The translations under genes were made by a program, and so were the position numbers. Shown here piece by piece: positions 4,841 to 5,492 of a stretch of DNA of 5,492 nucleotides. Source of the DNA: Anaerolineae bacterium. GTDB lineage: Bacteria; Chloroflexota; Anaerolineae; B4-G1; SLSP01. Position 1 is the stretch's first letter. Each line of letters starts with the position of its first letter. The notes under the pieces are model-generated. The model saw only the letters and a list, made by a program, of their open reading frames with translations. It did not search any database and was not told where the DNA came from. The DNA is taken from NCBI GenBank assembly GCA_021107605.1, contig JAIOSN010000147.1:1-5492 (forward strand), in the 5' to 3' direction.

Positions 4841-4862
4841 CCAGTCACTGATCACCCGTCAC
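4841..4862. repeat. Degenerate CAGTCACTGATCACCCGTCAC word repeat
   Basis: The stretch is built from the related words AGTCAC, TGATCAC and CGTCAC. It is short and imperfect. It resembles the reverse complement of the TGGTGAGCAGTGAT stretch at 972-985 in the other divergent region. Confidence 0.4.
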
Positions 4863-4906
4863 TTTACTCGCCTTGATCTTGAGCCACATACCTCTTCCGC
4901 GATTTC

Positions 4907-4934
4907 TTGCCCTTTCAACTATTAGTGCTATATT
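4907..4934 (+). promoter_or_regulatory. Putative promoter of the LysM gene
   Basis: TTGCCC (4907-4912), a 16-nt spacer and TATATT (4929-4934) are present, with TGC before the -10 (extended -10 type). The expected start near 4941 leaves only a few nucleotides before ATG 4945, and no Shine-Dalgarno is present. Confidence 0.45.
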
Positions 4935-4944
4935 AACATTCATC

Positions 4945-5492
4945 ATGGGTATGGAAGAAGAGGTAAGAACAGTCTCAAATCGCCCCCACCGCCACTGCCC
5001 CGCCTGCGGCGCGCGGGTAGCAGAGGGTGCCAAAACCTGCTTGATGTGCGGAGCATCCCTGGACGAAGATTCCACAACCGCCACGGCGGCCGCACAAGTA
5101 GTCACTCCCCAGCGGCTCACCTGGCAACGGTTGGCTATTCTGAGCGGGTTAGCGCTGGTCATTCTCACCACGGCGGTTCTATTAGGGCTGAATCTCTCCC
5201 GTAAAATCTCCGTGGTACCCACCGCCACACCCACCATCACTGCCACACCCACCATTACGCGCTCCCCTACCGTCACACCCTCGCCAACCATCACCCCCTC
5301 CCCATACCCCACCTCCACTCCCATCCCGCCAGAGGAATACACTATCCAAGCTGGTGACACCTTGCTCTCTATCGCCCACGATTTCGATATACCGGTATCG
5401 GAACTAAAAGCTTTCAATTACCTGGGTACCGATACTATCGTAGTCGGCCAAGCGCTACTGATACCACCTCCCACTCCTACCCCCGGCCCCAC
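4945..5492 (+). CDS. Zinc-ribbon, single-TM, LysM-domain protein (C-terminus beyond right edge)
   Basis: The frame is open from ATG 4945 to the window end (182 codons plus two bases). It encodes a short acidic N-terminus, a zinc ribbon CPACG...CLMCG (Cys18, 21, 32, 35), a hydrophobic membrane span (about 63-84), a Pro/Thr-rich linker (91-128) with ATPTIT units, and one LysM domain (about 131-174: EEYTIQAGDTLLSIAHDFDIP, then VSELKAFN, then VVGQALLIP). PPPTPTPGP then starts a second linker, so more domains may follow. The order suggests a cytoplasmic zinc ribbon, a membrane anchor and an outside LysM that binds peptidoglycan or related glycan. ATG 4951 is an alternative start. There is no Shine-Dalgarno; a TATATT ends 10 nt upstream. 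The antisense frame (4845-5417) is a shadow of the C-rich linker. The gene is divergent from the lipoprotein gene, so the two may share control of the cell envelope, which is inferred. Confidence 0.88.
   Translation, partial: MGMEEEVRTVSNRPHRHCPACGARVAEGAKTCLMCGASLDEDSTTATAAAQVVTPQRLTWQRLAILSGLALVILTTAVLLGLNLSRKISVVPTATPTITATPTITRSPTVTPSPTITPSPYPTSTPIPPEEYTIQAGDTLLSIAHDFDIPVSELKAFNYLGTDTIVVGQALLIPPPTPTPGP
5224..5259 (+). repeat. 18-bp in-frame tandem repeat in the Pro/Thr linker
   Basis: GCCACACCCACCATCACT (5224-5241) and GCCACACCCACCATTACG (5242-5259) match at 16 of 18 bases and encode ATPTIT twice. Further TPT/SPT codons continue to about 5325. Both differences are at third codon positions, so the peptide is kept. 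Confidence 0.85.

Noticed and set aside
4845..5417. 190-codon minus-strand frame with GVxVGE repeats
   Set aside because: It is antisense to the Pro/Thr linker of the LysM protein; the Val/Gly repeats are the complement of the ACACCC-type codons. The plus-strand reading has a zinc ribbon, a membrane span and a LysM domain.
1..5492. An undescribed defence, mobile or biosynthetic system
   Set aside because: The coding genes are housekeeping or single envelope proteins in unrelated transcription units; no set of co-directional novel genes is present.

Overview
The window looks like a stretch of chromosome from an uncultured or environmental bacterium, most plausibly a member of the Chloroflexota (Anaerolineae-like). 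This is inferred from gene style, not proven: a zinc-ribbon/TM/Pro-Thr linker/LysM protein, a two-domain lipoprotein with an acidic Gly-rich linker, a serine-palmitoyltransferase-like AOS enzyme, and intergenic gaps filled with short 'word' repeats. No phage, transposase, CRISPR or defence gene is visible.

Layout. 1-141 (-): N-terminus of miaA, running off the left edge. 142-499: non-coding, holding an imperfect inverted-repeat element (164-278), an array of small hairpins (332-443) and a second partial copy of the element's arm (465-491). 500-892 (-): a YraN/UPF0102 nuclease-fold protein. 893-1181: divergent intergenic region with a yraN promoter, a 16-bp tandem repeat, a GCCATTY repeat and a good sigma70-type promoter for the next gene. 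1182-2363 (+): AOS-family PLP enzyme, closest in motifs to bacterial serine palmitoyltransferases. 2382-3422 (-): queG, epoxyqueuosine reductase, converging on the previous gene with an 18-bp gap. 3423-3564: queG promoter, a copy of the tandem-repeat word, three GACTAACC units and a strong intrinsic terminator. 3565-4707 (-): secreted lipoprotein with its own promoter, Shine-Dalgarno and terminator. 4708-4944: divergent promoter region. 4945 to the right edge (+): zinc-ribbon/LysM membrane protein, incomplete, easily missed because it has no stop in the window and its opposite strand carries a long shadow ORF.

The genes do not form one pathway. miaA and queG both act on tRNA anticodon-loop modification (A37 prenylation and queuosine at position 34), and YraN is a common housekeeping neighbour. 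The lipoprotein and LysM protein are envelope-associated and divergently transcribed. Each gene seems to have its own transcription signals.

The most interesting layer is intergenic. Two minus-strand genes (yraN, queG) have -10-like hexamers ending exactly 6 nt before the ATG, which suggests leaderless mRNAs, whereas the PLP enzyme and lipoprotein genes have conventional leaders with Shine-Dalgarno sites. An identical 23-bp pyrimidine-rich word lies just upstream of both putative leaderless promoters in the same orientation. I found no convincing undescribed multi-gene system here.
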